A DNA stretch of 64,000 nt. Origin: Sabethes cyaneus. Its lineage: Eukaryota; Arthropoda; Insecta; Diptera; Culicidae. The stretch covers positions 160,539,142 to 160,603,141 of the forward strand of contig NC_071354.1 of NCBI RefSeq assembly GCF_943734655.1. Direction: 5' to 3'. Within the stretch, counting starts at the first letter, position 1. Every line of letters starts with the position of its first letter. The notes beneath the pieces are model-generated. The model was not told the DNA's origin and made no database searches. It worked only from the letters and a program-made list of their open reading frames with translations. Of this stretch, positions 48,079 to 59,167 are shown in pieces. Made by a program: the position numbers and the translations under genes.

Positions 48079-49215
48079 TCAGCCTACTTGAAAAACCTCA
48101 TAATGATGGTTTAGCTCTTTCACACAGTGAACCTTGGTGATAGATCCCAAGGCTCCTTTCTTAGTTTTAAAGTGGAAAAATACACGCCTCACTCGACTGT
48201 GTACTAATGCCATCGCACACATAACACACGGTTCGTGCGTTAAATATATATCGTAACCAGTGCAGAGATAAGGTCCGTACTTGGCAAGATTGTCCTCGTG
48301 TGGTGTAACATCTATTTCGCTTACAGCTTCTGTTTGGACTGGTTGTGCCCCAAACTTGATTATGTTAAACTTATCGTTTAGGATTCGCATGTATTCTGCT
48401 TCGATTCCGCTAAAAACGAATTTACTTTCTTCTGGTAAAGCCTGCTGGCAAACAGCACGCCATGCACCACCATTTTGCGAGACGGCCACATTATCAATCA
48501 GCACCATGGGGCAATGCATCATCGGGTGCTGGTCACTTTGACCCATGCCGATAGCAGCTACACGATTTATCTTTGGATTTACACATATACCAAATGGGTT
48601 ACCATCGAACTGTTTCATTAGATATAAACACGCAGACATCATCATTATATGATAAGTCCTTTCGGTGCTGCTGAAATTTGTATTCGTATATAAAGACTCC
48701 AAATATTTGTCTGGATGAAACTTACAAGACCAACGTAAATTTGCAATCTCAAACTGCCACCTCAGTTTAGGTTGGTTTAGAGCAACTTCACGTTTAGAAA
48801 TGCTATGACAAAGATTATCGATCAGCTCAGCTTCAACATTTTTTAGCTTAAAATAAGCAGCTAAACTACCACTTATATTCGCATCGGTCCCTTTTACACT
48901 GTTCGTACCGTCAACATCATCAGGTTTATTTGCATTCAACACCTCTTGTAAGTGGATAGTTTCTGCGAGAATGATCATTCCATCGCGACCGACGCGTTTC
49001 AAATGTTGCAGCCGAGGAATTGGCAAACAGCGATTCAATTCTGCTATCAATTTGCATGTGTGGCTTGCGTTGAGAATGCGGCCAACATAAACCTCTACCA
49101 TACGGGGTGGCTCACAAAACTCGTCCGATAGGATGGATTGTATCATACTTAGACCGTCACTGCCATCAGTTGCTACTCGTGCCTTTTTTGATGCGGGCTG
49201 TCCCAGATCATTCAT
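48079..49215 (-). CDS. ADAT3: tRNA-specific adenosine deaminase subunit 3 (ADAT3/Tad3)
   Basis: Non-catalytic partner of ADAT2; the heterodimer converts adenosine-34 to inosine at the wobble position of several tRNAs. The ORF is one exon of 378 codons, close to the usual ADAT3 length of about 350. The N-terminal half (to about residue 190) is the family's divergent region that helps bind tRNA, with LQHLKRVGRDGMIIL near residues 90-105. The C-terminal half is a cytidine-deaminase fold. HPMMHCPMVLID near residue 230 sits where catalytic deaminases have H(A/C)E, so the zinc-binding His remains but the catalytic Glu is replaced, as is typical for ADAT3. THEPCVMCAMALVHSRV (PCxxC at about 329-333) supplies the zinc cysteines. 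It ends with the GALGS.....LNHHYEV tail. Start: two ATGs are adjacent in frame (MNDLG); the first follows CGGA. No gene neighbour suggests co-regulation. Confidence 0.94.
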   Translation of the reverse strand: MNDLGQPASKKARVATDGSDGLSMIQSILSDEFCEPPRMVEVYVGRILNASHTCKLIAELNRCLPIPRLQHLKRVGRDGMIILAETIHLQEVLNANKPDDVDGTNSVKGTDANISGSLAAYFKLKNVEAELIDNLCHSISKREVALNQPKLRWQFEIANLRWSCKFHPDKYLESLYTNTNFSSTERTYHIMMMSACLYLMKQFDGNPFGICVNPKINRVAAIGMGQSDQHPMMHCPMVLIDNVAVSQNGGAWRAVCQQALPEESKFVFSGIEAEYMRILNDKFNIIKFGAQPVQTEAVSEIDVTPHEDNLAKYGPYLCTGYDIYLTHEPCVMCAMALVHSRVRRVFFHFKTKKGALGSITKVHCVKELNHHYEVFQVG

Positions 49216-51900
49216 TCCGAGCGAGAGTTACTCGATACTGTTATTAAGAAAACAGTCAGTAGAAACTCAAATTGCCGACGGTACCTGCAAATAGAAGTTA
49301 CACAAGTAATTATTCGTGGAAAAACACGCTGGTTTGCGCTAGTGCTAAACAGTGTTGATTCTGTATACAATAATTTAAGCTTAAATATTCCAAACGTGAA
49401 TAGAGATTATATAAAAGCAAGTTATATTTGATAGTATATCCAAAATGTATTAATTGTACAAATGCAAAAACTTGTCTGGATGACTACGAATAAACGCTAA
49501 AAACCTCGTATTATATTTCTTTTCCTCTTTGTTAAAAGAAACTCTGCGGATCGATTTAGAAGCGCTTTCAAAAAAAATATTGCAATGAACTAAAAAAGAT
49601 CAATCAATCCTAAATTTGCACACGTAATAGTCTATACTCTATACGTCGTTTTGGCCGTCAACATGTTAAAACTGCATAATAAAGTGATACTTAAAAACAT
49701 GCTATTATGTAAGACATCCCATGAAAATATAGGTAGTTGTTCTTATTGTCCCGTTTAATTGCTAATTTTTATTAATAAAATAATCAATGAATCGTGACTT
49801 AAGAATAGTAAACACCTATAACCCTTTTAATTACCCAGGATTTTAATTATAGTTATAAATTTGATTTACACTTCACTGGAAATGTAATTAGATATGCATT
49901 CTGCAGTAAGCTGCATACTAAGTTGATAATGAAACCATTTCCATACATCTATTTTCATTTTCATACGGGATATACCAGTCTTTTTCAGTGGTATGGGTTC
50001 CATGAGCTCTATTGAACATTAATTAACTGCAAAACCGCATATCTTATCGCTACTCAACAAAGTTCAGTTCAGTACTCACTTACCAGCATTGAACAGTCAG
50101 TACAGGTTCAATCAGAAACCTATGCAGGTTTCATTGATTACTTCATACATACAGCACTGCACTAATAGTACAAATACCTATAACTACATGTAGGCACCAA
50201 CCTGCAGGTACACTGATCGCGGTGAAAATACTAGTTCTCGGCTTATTCCAGATATAACATGGTCATCGGGAGAAGAGAGAGAGCGCGCGAAGAAACACTA
50301 TGGAAATAACTAGTTTGTGGTGGATCAATTTGATTATAACTAAAAGACACCGGTTAAGGTGACATCCCTTCCCTGCAGTGCGCATTCCTCAATCACAACG
50401 GCACCACCGTATCAGCTATTTCTACAACTACACTTAAGGAACTGGAAATGAAAGTAAGGAAATTAGTGCCCTGGGCGATCTTGAGCGACAGGCACTGGGT
50501 CAAAAATTTAGAATACCTTGAGACTACAAAAGCTTCATCTTAATCCAACACTAGAATGCAAAAATCGAAAAACGAGCAAATCGAGAATTTGCTGGAAGCA
50601 ACCATAAACCTGATTTTTTGCAATATGAGCAGATAAACATATCAATCTAAACGGCGCAATTTAACCTGCACTTATTCAACTGCACTAGTTGCGGTGAATA
50701 TTACGCAAACCCACAGCCAAGTCAATATCAGAATAATTTGAGACGCAAAATGATTTTTGCCACGTGTTCAGAACCCACCAACAAATGCGTAATACAGAAT
50801 AAATCGATTTATTTCGATTCTTAGTGTTTTTGTAAGTTGAACATAAATAATTTTAAATTGCACACACAGAAGCATCGTTCCCTTTCAGGCTATTACACAT
50901 TTCCCGCGTTAAAATTGTATCCGTCAACCAACTAATCTAATGATTTTCTAATGTATAATGATGGTTACATTTTTTCACCATTTCTTCATCGTTCGGCCTT
51001 TAGGTTATCCAACCTATATTTAGACCTTGTGTTTGTTCGTATTTATCTAGGATACTTCAAATGGAAAATCAAATGAAAGTGATCAAATTATGTACAAGCA
51101 AACAAAGGGCCCAAAATAGCTTGGTTGCCCTATTGCCGAAGTCGGTATGAATTTTAATAACGACAGACTTGATGTAAGTCTTGCCAAAGCAATTTGCTTG
51201 TTCACCTTATTTCATTGAGTTTTCCAACGGTTTATCGGTCAGCTTTATACATAATTTTCCAAAATTCCAAAAAACAGACTGTAAGTGATTTTGAACACAA
51301 GTATGTGTGTTTTGGGTGCATGCATGTTGCAAAAATTGCTTAAGGGGGACCTTACTCTGGAAAGTCGGAAAAATCGAATTTTATTTTTTTGCATTTTCGA
51401 GACGCTTAACCCTTCAGAAATGTCATGCCAACAGGATTTTTTAATATCTGATCTCGTTGAAAACTTACGGCAAATATTGTGGGAAGTGCATCGCTGTACG
51501 AAACTTTAAACGCGTTTTTCTCGAAACCTTGTTTATTCAGCTGCCGGTACGTGTATCTCAGAATCTAGTGGACCGATTTGGCTGAAATTTTTTTTCAGCA
51601 TGTAAAAATGAATTATTTAAATTGTTACGTAGCCGTTTTTTGATATATCAATTTTTCAATTTTTTATGAGATTTTAATTGGCGATTTTTGATGAATCTGA
51701 TTATAGCTTGGTTCGACCCAAGCAAGCTTCCCAAGCTTGGTTCCAGCATTGGACAAAAGGTAGGAGTCACAACGACAACTTGTTAAGCGTAGCTACCTAT
51801 TACCCCCCCCCCCTCTTCCTTTCCACTCCTCTCCCAAATAATTTTCATTACCTTCCCCTACCGTCCCTCCATCAATTGTAGAACCATCGTTTCAAAAAAT
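49216..51900. other. Long spacer upstream of ADAT3
   Basis: AT-rich, without a supported gene. The ADAT3 promoter must lie just right of 49215, but I recognise no TATA box or initiator. A purine-rich GAGAGAGCG stretch lies near 50274-50290. ACGCGTTTTTCTCGAAA near 51510 recurs at 40757-40772 and suggests transposon remnants. Confidence 0.4.
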
Positions 51901-51919
51901 ATTAGTACCGTCTCAGCCG

Positions 51920-52060
51920 AGCAAAATTTGACAAAGTTATATATGGGACACTTGTAGAACTAGTTACTATCTACAATTTTGCTGAATAAAATTTTCCTGA
52001 TTCTTTTGATATTCACGGTGCTACAATGCAACTAGCTCATTAAGAGCTAGTGAACGTTCA
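51920..52060 (+). repeat. Dispersed repeat fragment
   Basis: Shares TTGTAGAACTAGTTA, CTACAATTTTGCTGAATAAA and CACGGTGCTACAA with 21690-21790. An inverted GAGCTAGTTG-like hairpin (GCTCATTAAGAGC) follows. Ends undefined. Confidence 0.45.
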
Positions 52061-52744
52061 CTGAATCAAAATTGAGTCAAAGTGATCAAACCATCATATA
52101 CTTAATTCTCGAGCTCGTCAGAAAAAAATACCCAGCTCACCCGGTTTAGTTGAGGCGCTTTAGTCAAATGAGCATCTACTGAGCAAAAGACAGAGAATGA
52201 AGCCTGGTCCCCCATAGCAAGAGAATTCGTAGGAAAATATCAAGCGGGCTTTATGGGGGCCCGTGCTACTATAGATCAAATTTTTACTCTCCAGCAAATC
52301 CCCCAGAAATGTCTGAAGTACAACGTGCCCACGCATCATGTATGTTATTCAATATCGCCATTGAAGGTATGATCCGACGAGCCGGCATCTAAACGAGAGG
52401 AACGATCCTCAGCAAGAGTATCCAACTCCTATCCTTTGCAGACGATCTTGACCTCATTACTAGAAACCTTAGAACGATGAAGGTAATCTAAGTCAGACTA
52501 AAAATGGAGGCTAGGAGAATTGGGTTACAAACCAATGTGTCGAAATCCAAATATATAATAGGAAGAGGCTCCAGAGAAAACAACGATTACCTCCTGCGGA
52601 CTAGTGACTATTGACCGGTGATGAACTAGAAATGGTACATGAGTTTGTATATTTGGGATCTCTGGTCACCACCGACAACAATACGAGTAAAGAGACGCAT
52701 TCAAGCTGGAAGTCGAGCCTAATTTTACCTCCATAAGACGCTTC

Positions 52745-52851
52745 AAGTGGGGTCAGTCCCGGCGTAGTGATTGGCATTCACCCCTCTCACGCCGTGGACC
52801 CGGGTGACTATAATCGAAAACAAAGGTAAAAAAATAAAAGAAAAATTCAAA
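52745..52851 (+). repeat. tRNA-Glu-derived retroposon with 12 bp target duplication
   Basis: Bounded by the exact direct repeat ATAAGACGCTTC at 52733-52744 and 52852-52863. Contains GGCGTAGTGATTGGCATTCA, an anticodon-like CTCTCAC (CTC, Glu) and GGACCCGGGTGACTAT, then an A-rich tail at about 52823-52851. The long duplication and A-rich tail show reverse transcription by LINE machinery. It is either a short SINE or a tRNA retropseudogene; the minus-strand relic at 13384 is related. Confidence 0.78.
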
Positions 52852-52925
52852 ATAAGACGCTTCGATGAAGGAGCACGCGCCGCCGCACAAAGATGACGAT
52901 GTACAAAACACTAATCAGACCGGTG

Positions 52926-53202
52926 CACGCTAAGTCCGAAGGTGGTTATTATTTAACTTTCTTGCACCTCAGATTTATCTTCGCATGATGTTAGCATTGC
53001 TCAAAATGAATAATTTAAAAAAGGTCTTAAAATATTCTATCTTGGGTTTTTTGAAAAATTCATTTTTTAAGTTTATATAGGGGTTATTCTTTCTCAAGTG
53101 AGCTTACCCGTTATAATCGACCACCTTCGATTTCAACCAAACTTGGTATAATTGCTCATTCCGACCTCACATTCATTAACAAGTGCCTTCGGACATAGCG
53201 TG
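52926..53202. mobile_element. 277 bp MITE of the CACGCTATGTC family
   Basis: Ends CACGCTAAGTCCGAAGG and CCTTCGGACATAGCGTG are inverted repeats with one mismatch. Flanking 5-mers are CGGTG (52921-52925) and CGATG (53203-53207), one mismatch apart. Insertion splits a LIRPV..YG block of the RTE relic. Terminus and duplication length match the 2.2 kb element at 41785-43999. Confidence 0.78.
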
Positions 53203-53599
53203 CGATGTAGTCCCCTACGGACTTAAGACAGTAACTCTGCTTACGGAAGACATACGTGCACTTTCCGTATTTGAACGACAGGTGTTGCAGACTATTGGGT
53301 GCATGGGTGCATTTAGCAACATGTAAGCGAAGTCACGTAGCGTCCCAGTCGCATACACTCAGTGCGCTAAGGGCCCACAGAGAGTAAAAGCGACAGCGAC
53401 GCGACGCGACTTCGGTCACTTGTCGCTAAATGTACAGTCTTCGGGCGAAAAATAGCTGAGCATATATTTAACTACAGCAAAAAAGTCGCATCGCGTCGCA
53501 GGTCGCTTGTGCTCTGGCGGTACTCTAAGGAACAATTCATTTTACTGTACCAGTTATGGTAATAGCACCGACTAACATACAAAAACTCACTGTCCCAAT

Positions 53600-53866
53600 C
53601 ATTGGCGGAACTAGCGCTCATTTCTAGGGGGGGCTATAGCCCCCGGCTTTTTTCGACCATTTTATTTCCTTGGCATATTAAAATTAAATGTACATTGATG
53701 CATGGGAACTTTAATTAGTGATGCATATAAAAATTACTCTCAAGTTTTTATTATGTAAAGTTATCTAACGATAGTTTTTTCTTAAATTTAAAAATCCAGC
53801 TTAATTTTTCTAGGGGGGGCTAAATGTCTCCTAGGGGGGGCTCAACCCCCCCTGGTTCCGCAAATG
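53600..53866. mobile_element. hAT-type MITE, 267 bp
   Basis: Exact 8 bp duplication GTCCCAAT at 53592-53599 and 53867-53874. Ends CATTGGCGGAACTAG and CTGGTTCCGCAAATG, with internal G/C-run blocks (CTAGGGGGGGCT) near both ends. The CA(N)TGGCGGA end is typical for hAT MITEs in insects. Confidence 0.85.
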
Positions 53867-54564
53867 GTCCCAATCTTCACAAGCTGTAACAGTCATTTCA
53901 AATTTAATGTTGGTTGAGAATGTCTGCGTATTCGTTAAAGTGGCGCTATTAACGAAAGGAGGAGAACGTCACCTAAAAAGGATTTGCTCGTCCAAAGGAT
54001 ACTTCTATTGTAAGCTAATATTTGGGAACGTTGATCATAGATGGAGCTAGTGTGTGGGTAAAACATACGTAACAATATTTTTGCGGGATTTTCTTCAAAG
54101 AGTCATGTCTGTTTGTCTGAGGTAATAGTAGTAAACTATAAGCAATTTGAAAAAATTATGAAGAATTTCATAGTTTACATAAAAAACATGTTTCCGTAAT
54201 GCCTTAGGCGAAATCCATCAGGAGATATTTCGATTATTCTGTTGTGAATTAATACCACAGAGAACAGATTAACAGGCTCGAAGGAAGTAATCGATTTTTT
54301 GTGTGTAAAATCTGTCGGTAGCGCCCTCCAGAAATAGTTTACCAAACACATCAAAAATATCCATGTACCTTTATCAATATTTCTTTGTGCTGGAGTTACA
54401 TAGCAGCGATGGCAGCGACATCAAAATTTAGTTTGCCACTTAGGGCTCGAGGGGTGCTCTATTGAAGGATTACTCGTAGATTACAGAAAAACCTTTTACA
54501 CACTTTTTGTTAATTACCTGGTAGTCTGTTCTCTGTGTTAATACTTTAAAAAGATATGTAGGTA

Positions 54565-55895
54565 CCGTGGAAGCACCAAGTTTGACGCGGTTAGCAAATT
54601 TTCAATTTTAAACATTAATTACAAAATGACGGTTTGGCCATTAAAGTCAAGGTTTTGCACAGTAATAGGGTAATAGTTAGACTAGCAAAGAATATGTAAA
54701 AAATAAACAAACAGTAAATATGCATTGAATTCTTTATATTTTGTCAAGTTTTTGTGAGACGCTCGGGGTTCCTAAATTGACGCGTGAATTTTGCAACGTG
54801 CCTTATTTGACGCTCTGGAAAAATTAGTATAATTTAACAAAAACGACGATGTATTTTGTATTTTAGATAACTGCGCACTATTTTAAATAGTTACACAAGG
54901 TTTTCGTTATTTGTGTGGATATATTTCACCCCAGTTTTTGCGAGAACGTCGGGAGAATTGGGACAGCCGATATGTTTATATTGCAACCACAGCCAGGCTA
55001 TTCAAAAATCTGCCATAATTTGTGTTTAACAATGAAATGACTTTTCTAAAACAGCTGTACATTGTTCTGAACGACAGCTAGGAAAGTGTCAAGATTCACG
55101 GTGTCGCAGGAAAAACTAAATTAGCCGCTTACCGGAAACTGCAGGTACTGCAGAATTAGATCGGCCAGACAAGCGAAAAAAGTATCCTAATTTGACCTAA
55201 ACCAATATTTTTGATTGCTTACCTGTTTGGGGAACTTGATTTTTCTCATAAGCAAAACAAGTCATTTACTGTTTATAGGACCTCCTCTCCAACGCTAAAA
55301 CCATATGTTTGCCCTGAGAAAGTGTTTTCTGCAGCTTCTTCTGACAAACCGTGGCCTGTGTAACACCTAATGAGACGGTAAACTGATGAACGAATACCTT
55401 TCTTGGTGACTTACGAGATTTTTAGTGTCGGAATAGATGACATACTTTTTATATCTTACTCTGTAAATAATAAGCAATACTAAGAGCCTAATTTGACGCA
55501 AAGCATTTTTGTCCAGAAATAAGCTAAAAAGTTTTTAGAGTTCGAATAACGTGTACAATATATTAATAATACTTAAGTTTTAACATTTTTCGAAGACATT
55601 ATAACAAAAAAGCACTTTTAAGCGTAAAAAATATAAAACATAGTTGAGTGTTTCTTTAGCGTTTGTGCTATGGTAGGAAAAAAATGGATCATCTAACAAA
55701 CGCCCTTTCTGTTTATTTTTTATTTACAATATAAATGACCAATCAAAAGCTTTTTATGGCACGAATGCGTTTCATAAGTGTAAACAAGGTATCAAAGGTA
55801 CACTTTTGCGAAATATTAATAAAGGTAAGTGATTATAGCAAATTTCTGAAAAGTGCGTCAATTTTGGGCCTGCGTCAAATTTGGTGCGTCCACGG
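54565..55895. mobile_element. TA-flanked inverted-repeat element, 1.33 kb
   Basis: Left end CCGTGGAAGCACCAAGTTTG and right end CAAATTTGGTGCGTCCACGG are inverted repeats of about 24 bp with two mismatches. TA borders lie at 54563-54564 and 55896-55897. The motif TTTGACG recurs inside (near 54580, 54808, 55191 as TTTGACC, 55494). No ORF of note. Non-autonomous DNA transposon, probably of a TA-targeting group. Confidence 0.75.
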
Positions 55896-55897
55896 TA

Positions 55898-57946
55898 TAT
55901 GCCTTAGCGGCTTTAGCAAACCGATAGCAATATGAACAACATTGGCTGGTTTGAAGCAATCAAAGCTACATAAAGTAAAGTTTGAGCTACTTCAAGCTTA
56001 ATAACGGTCTTCCTCATCAAACCACTAGAACCACTAGAAATTTTCATTAGGTTCACAGTTTTTAGACAGTTTTATTTTGAAGTTGTTTAAGGGTACGACA
56101 CTGGCTTCGCAAATCATACAGTGAGTGCTGATGGATCGGAAGATGGCGGTTCAATTTCCGAAAGAAGGCATGCGTTTTTAATTAACGTTATTCGAATTTG
56201 AAAATATCGCATTCGATGTCATAGCAAAATTAATAGAAATGACATGGTTCCATTTTTTCAAAATTCAAATGAAATTATGAAATTATTGAGTTTCTAAAGC
56301 AGCCATATTCACGACCCCAAAGCTTGAAAAAATTACTAGTTTGAATGTTTAGGAGCTGAATAGAATAGAGGAATAGTCATCCTACTTTTGCTCACTCTTA
56401 AAAGTTTAATACACTAACATATAAATAATTCTTTTACTATCAAGGCATTAAATTAGATAAGATAAAAAAAAAAGAAAACGTCACGTAACTTGTTAGATCG
56501 AGACACTTTTACTAGCGAATACTTTCACACAATTGATTAATTTCACTAGACGTTGGGTTCTATTTACACTAAACTGTAAAAAGTTAATCTAGTACAAACC
56601 GCTTGATAAGCAAGCCATTTAAATCTATGCCTAATAAATTTATATGTAAACGTTAAAAAGAACTAGTAATAATGCAAAAATGCCAATATCAACATTTGCA
56701 AATTATTGAATAAATATTACGAAAATTGAAGTTAACTTGTAAAGCTAGATATTGTAGATCTTTACTAATTCGGCCGGCTCTATTCCTAAGTAACCGAAAA
56801 TACCAATGGCACAAAAAAGTTATGAACCGATAGTTTATTACCGTTACGATCGACAGAGTGTCAGAGTTAATTATCACTGTTTTCCTAACAATAGATCCTA
56901 TATAATTGGATTACTAAATCTGCTATTTATGTAAACTTTACTGTACCTACATTTTCACAACTAATTGCTTTGCACATGCAATTGGTTTTAATTTATTCAA
57001 AGCTTCTTTCATTTAAAATCTAGTTTGATAGGCGCTGTACTGTTACTGCAATACTTACAATATGGTTTATCTATGAACTGCTTCTACCAGAAGTCCAGCG
57101 ATTCGAGAGCATTCGTCTAATCGACTAAAATTTAAGTAAAAATATATAGTGTATCACTGTTGTAATAACGCTTAAAACAGTACCATTAGTCCAACCGGAA
57201 CCGTCAGGGTAGAAAATATTTCGAAATGTGTTTGCGCTAACTATCGGCTTATCAGAGGTTTTTTTTGTGGTTTTGTTGGCTAATACCATATCAGAGGCTT
57301 ACACGAAATCCTGTAACATGAACTGTAGGAACTGTCAAAGCTAAACGCACGATAAGCAAAGCAAAAAATGTTATTTTGTTGTCAGCTGCTTTGTTGTCAA
57401 GATACCAGTGATACCAGAGGTGCAGATTGAACAAATTAAAGAAACGAATAGAAAATCGCGACTGCGAAATTAAAAAAACTGCGATTTTTGCGTATTTGTT
57501 TTTAACTCTTCAAGGTTCAAACACGCGCGGTTGTTTTCTAAGATTTTATGAGCAGTTTTTATGGTTTTTATGCTCAAAAAATAATAATTATGTTCATGAA
57601 ACTGTTCTCATTTTATTCTTTCCGTCTGCTTTGCTCTAGCTTTTGCGTATCTCTGTTTCTGCGAGCATTTCTAGTTTCGTTTGCTGTTCCGTTTCCATGC
57701 GATTCCGTCTGTTCCATTGGTTTCACGGGTTCCACCGGTTCCATTCAATGTTTTGTTCCATTCATCCATCCATCTCCATCAACTACGTCGAAGCTGTACA
57801 TAGTAAGGTATATATGCAATATGCATTGCTCATTTCATTGATGTAAATATTCAATCGCATTTCAGTACAGCTACTTTTACTAGTTATAATACAACTAGCC
57901 AGTCAACTAGTCAGGTTTTGCTAGTCCAAAGAGAAAGTTTAGTGTT
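55898..57946. other. Spacer upstream of the first WWOX gene
   Basis: AT-rich, with overlapping Phe/Ser-rich frames at 57427-57846 that look like chance. A TATA-like GTATATATGC at 57809-57818 and CAGTACAGC near 57864 could mark the promoter of the gene at 57947. The last 30 bases before that ATG resemble those before the ATG at 61964. Confidence 0.4.
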
Positions 57947-59167
57947 ATGCCAGTTCCACTTCCCGATTCGGATTCCGAGGACGAGTTGCCTCCTGCGTGG
58001 GAAGAGCGAGCGACCACCGATGGCTTTGTTTACTACGTAAACCATCAAAGTAAAGCAACTCAGTGGACCCATCCCCGTACCGGAAAGATGAAACGAGTGT
58101 CCGGTGATCTACCGATCGGCTGGACTAAACAAGTGGAGGAAGCAACCGGAAAGATTGTGTTTACCGAAGAAGCCACCCAGAGAAAATCTTACAGTGATCC
58201 TAGACTAGCTTTTGCCGTTGAAGAAGCTCCCCAAGTTGTTGGACAACTGCGTCAGCGATTCGATAGTAGTACGAATGCTCTTCAAGTACTGCATGGACGT
58301 GATCTTAGTGGGAAAATAGCAATTATTACTGGCGCCAATACTGGTATTGGCTTCGAGACCGCGCGCTCGTTAGCTCTACATGGATGTGAAGTAATTCTTG
58401 CTTGCCGTAATGAAAAATCAACGAACCAAGCCATTGCCAGGATTCGAAGCGAGAAAGAATCAGCTGGCAAACTATGTAAATTTTTCAAATTAGATTTAGC
58501 CAGCCTGCGTTCTACGAAAGAATTCGCGGAACAAATTAAGGCTAAATATAAGCATATTGATATGCTTATCCTCAACGCTGGGGTTTTTGCTTTACCTCAC
58601 TCTTTAACAGAGGATGGCTACGAAACTACATTCCAAGTGTGCCATTTGTCACACTTCTATTTGACCAACTTGCTATCAGATATTGTCGACCATACTTCAA
58701 GAGTTGTTATAGTTTCATCCGAATCACATCGCTTCAGCATGCTTCGCACTAGTGATATAACCGAAAGCAATCTTTCACTGCCCGCCAATAAGTATTGGAG
58801 CATGATTGCATATAACAACGTAAAGCTATTCAATGTTTTGTTTGCGTTTGAACTTGCCAAACGGTGGAAAACTCGTGGCATTTCTGTGTTTGTACTGCAT
58901 CCCGGCAACTTAATTTCGTCGGATATTTCTCGCAACTGGTGGTTTTATAGGCTGATTTTTGGCCTTGTAAGACCATTTACCAAGTCGTTGCAGCAAGCTG
59001 CCAGTACGACTATTTATTGCGCCACTGCACACGAGCTGAATGGACTGACTGGACTGTACTTCAACAATTGCTACGTTTGCGAGCCTGCCAGAAGTGCGAA
59101 GAACGAACGCAAGCAAGAAGCTCTGTGGGAACTTAGCGAAAGCATGATCGAACGGATTTCCAAATAG
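57947..59167 (+). CDS. Wwox: WW domain-containing oxidoreductase, copy 1
   Basis: Single exon of 406 codons, close to vertebrate WWOX (414). WWOX joins two WW domains, which bind PPxY proteins, to a short-chain dehydrogenase; it acts in metabolism, stress and tumour-suppressor signalling. WW1 (residues 14-47) is intact: W18, YYVNH at 29-33, W40 and P43. WW2 (55-88) has W59 and, as in human WWOX, Tyr (Y82) instead of the second Trp. The dehydrogenase has TGANTGIG at 128-135 for NAD(P) binding, LNAGV at 209-213, VSSESH at 256-261 and the catalytic YNNVK (Y289, K293). It ends GLTGLYFNNC and an acidic/basic tail. The start ATG at 57947 gives the acidic leader MPVPLPDSDSEDELPP normal for the family. 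A second tandem copy lies 2.8 kb downstream. Absence of introns in both copies suggests ancestral intron loss or retroposition before duplication. Confidence 0.95.
   Translation: MPVPLPDSDSEDELPPAWEERATTDGFVYYVNHQSKATQWTHPRTGKMKRVSGDLPIGWTKQVEEATGKIVFTEEATQRKSYSDPRLAFAVEEAPQVVGQLRQRFDSSTNALQVLHGRDLSGKIAIITGANTGIGFETARSLALHGCEVILACRNEKSTNQAIARIRSEKESAGKLCKFFKLDLASLRSTKEFAEQIKAKYKHIDMLILNAGVFALPHSLTEDGYETTFQVCHLSHFYLTNLLSDIVDHTSRVVIVSSESHRFSMLRTSDITESNLSLPANKYWSMIAYNNVKLFNVLFAFELAKRWKTRGISVFVLHPGNLISSDISRNWWFYRLIFGLVRPFTKSLQQAASTTIYCATAHELNGLTGLYFNNCYVCEPARSAKNERKQEALWELSESMIERISK

Larger units (their letters stand above)
52215..53330 (+). pseudogene. RTE-like reverse transcriptase relic with nested insertions
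   Basis: A badly worn relative of the element at 1070-4190. Readable pieces in order: YQAGFMGARATIDQIFTL near 52228-52290, YNVPTHH near 52320, FADDLDLITRN near 52436-52470, SKSKYIIGRGS near 52541-52573, VYLGSLVTTDNNT-type sequence near 52648-52686, a TLIRPV segment near 52908-52925 and, after an insertion, the worn AVTLLTEDIRALSVFERQVL equivalent near 53230-53290. A large part of the palm domain between 52340 and 52360 is deleted. The SINE-like retroposon at 52745-52851 and the MITE at 52926-53202 sit inside it. Confidence 0.75.

Noticed and set aside
57427..57846. Overlapping hydrophobic frames before WWOX copy 1
   Set aside because: Phe/Ser-rich T-tract translation without motif; more likely promoter or leader DNA.
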